A stretch of 37,469 nucleotides of DNA from positions 1 to 37,469 of the forward strand of contig JAFGWL010000033.1 of NCBI GenBank assembly GCA_016937175.1, written 5' to 3'. The notes under the pieces are model-generated. The model worked only from the letters and a program-made list of their open reading frames with translations, was not told where the DNA came from and did no database searches. A program made the position numbers and the translations under genes. Positions 36,880 to 37,469 of the stretch are shown piece after piece (the first letter of the stretch is position 1; each line of letters starts with the position of its first letter). This DNA comes from Candidatus Mcinerneyibacteriota bacterium. Lineage in GTDB: Bacteria > Macinerneyibacteriota > Macinerneyibacteria > Macinerneyibacteriales > DSCS01.

Positions 36880-37469
36880 TTATTCCGCATTATAGGTCAC
36901 AGAGGGTGTAATGGTCCTCCTAAAGACCGCTGTGGCACCAGTCTGAGATGCTGTCACCAGGATGACCTCGAAACTGATATTGAAGTCTGTGGTGAATCCG
37001 TAATCGATGGTCCCGTCGCTCTTTTTATAGGCGTTCAGGGCATCCGGAGGCAGGTAGATCTTCTCCCCCCGCTCCCACTTGAAGGGGATGATGGAGAGAA
37101 GGGCCACTTTTTCGGCAATGATCTTGAAATCCGGGGAGTATCCGGAAGTCCCCGCAAGATGAGGCTTGTAGAGACGGCGGACAAGGTAATGCCACTTGAA
37201 CCTCTTTCCGCCACGTTGAAACCAGTCCGATTCAGGGACCAGAAAATAGGAGACATGATAGCCCACCACGGCGTTGACCACATCGGGTTCCTCACCGTCC
37301 AGCCCGTCTCCATCGGTATCCAACCCGTCCCTGTCGTTGTCTTCAGCGATTCCGTCATAGAGGATACGCCCGTCTCCGTCGTCGTCGCGGTATTCCAGGA
37401 AATAGGTGTCCCGGATATTGGTATCCGACCCCGAGTGGCCGGCTTCATAATCGGCATCGTTCAGCCCCA
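36880..37469 (-). CDS. C-terminal part of a secreted/extracellular protein with Asp-rich Ca-binding-like repeats (5' end off right edge)
   Basis: Open frame extends beyond the listed TTG start at 37323: GLNDADYEAGHSGSDTNIRDTYFLEYRDDDGDGRILYDGIAEDNDRDGLDTDGDGLDGEEPDVVN.... Confidence 0.75.
   Translation of the reverse strand, partial: GLNDADYEAGHSGSDTNIRDTYFLEYRDDDGDGRILYDGIAEDNDRDGLDTDGDGLDGEEPDVVNAVVGYHVSYFLVPESDWFQRGGKRFKWHYLVRRLYKPHLAGTSGYSPDFKIIAEKVALLSIIPFKWERGEKIYLPPDALNAYKKSDGTIDYGFTTDFNISFEVILVTASQTGATAVFRRTITPSVTYNAE

Noticed and set aside
1-37469. CRISPR arrays, tRNA/rRNA genes, transposons, integrases, toxin-antitoxin or phage-defence genes
   Set aside because: No regular direct-repeat arrays, tRNA-like cloverleaf or mobile-element proteins were seen; intergenic gaps are short and mostly accounted for by promoters and hairpins.

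Overview
37.5-kb chromosomal window from a diderm (LPS/outer-membrane) bacterium. T9SS sorting domains, PorV-like proteins and TonB receptors suggest an FCB-group or related candidate-phylum organism; this is inference, not proven. Almost every real gene is on the minus strand. Reading in the direction of transcription (right to left): the 3' end of an Asp-rich extracellular protein; a NUDIX hydrolase; DUF896(YnzC-like)-unknown protein-CCA/polyA polymerase; lptC-lptA-lptB-rpoN-lpd; hpf-hprK-whiA-mannose-type PTS IIA/IIB/IIC/IID-ptsH-ptsI-fhs; a plus-strand MFS transporter with a small beta-barrel protein; a TauE/SafE permease; an outer-membrane beta-barrel protein; recA-recX-alaS-lipoprotein-clostripain(C11) protease carrying a T9SS tail; a TonB receptor/giant T9SS cargo/PorV-like cassette; and a second paralogous TonB receptor running off the left edge. 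The most interesting signals are: (1) the TonB receptor + T9SS cargo + PorV cassette next to a paralogous receptor with a matching promoter and dual-Shine-Dalgarno leader; (2) a Firmicutes-style regulatory set (HprK, Ser46-HPr, WhiA, long HPF, man-PTS, YnzC) fused onto the Gram-negative lpt-rpoN locus; (3) two genes (lptC, MFS) whose -10 box sits 6-7 nt before the start codon, which predicts leaderless mRNAs; (4) a secreted caspase-like C11 protease in the recA operon; (5) an unknown protein that may be a degenerate APH-like (pseudo)kinase. No tRNA, rRNA, CRISPR array or transposon was recognised. Long plus-strand ORFs opposite these genes are judged shadow ORFs.
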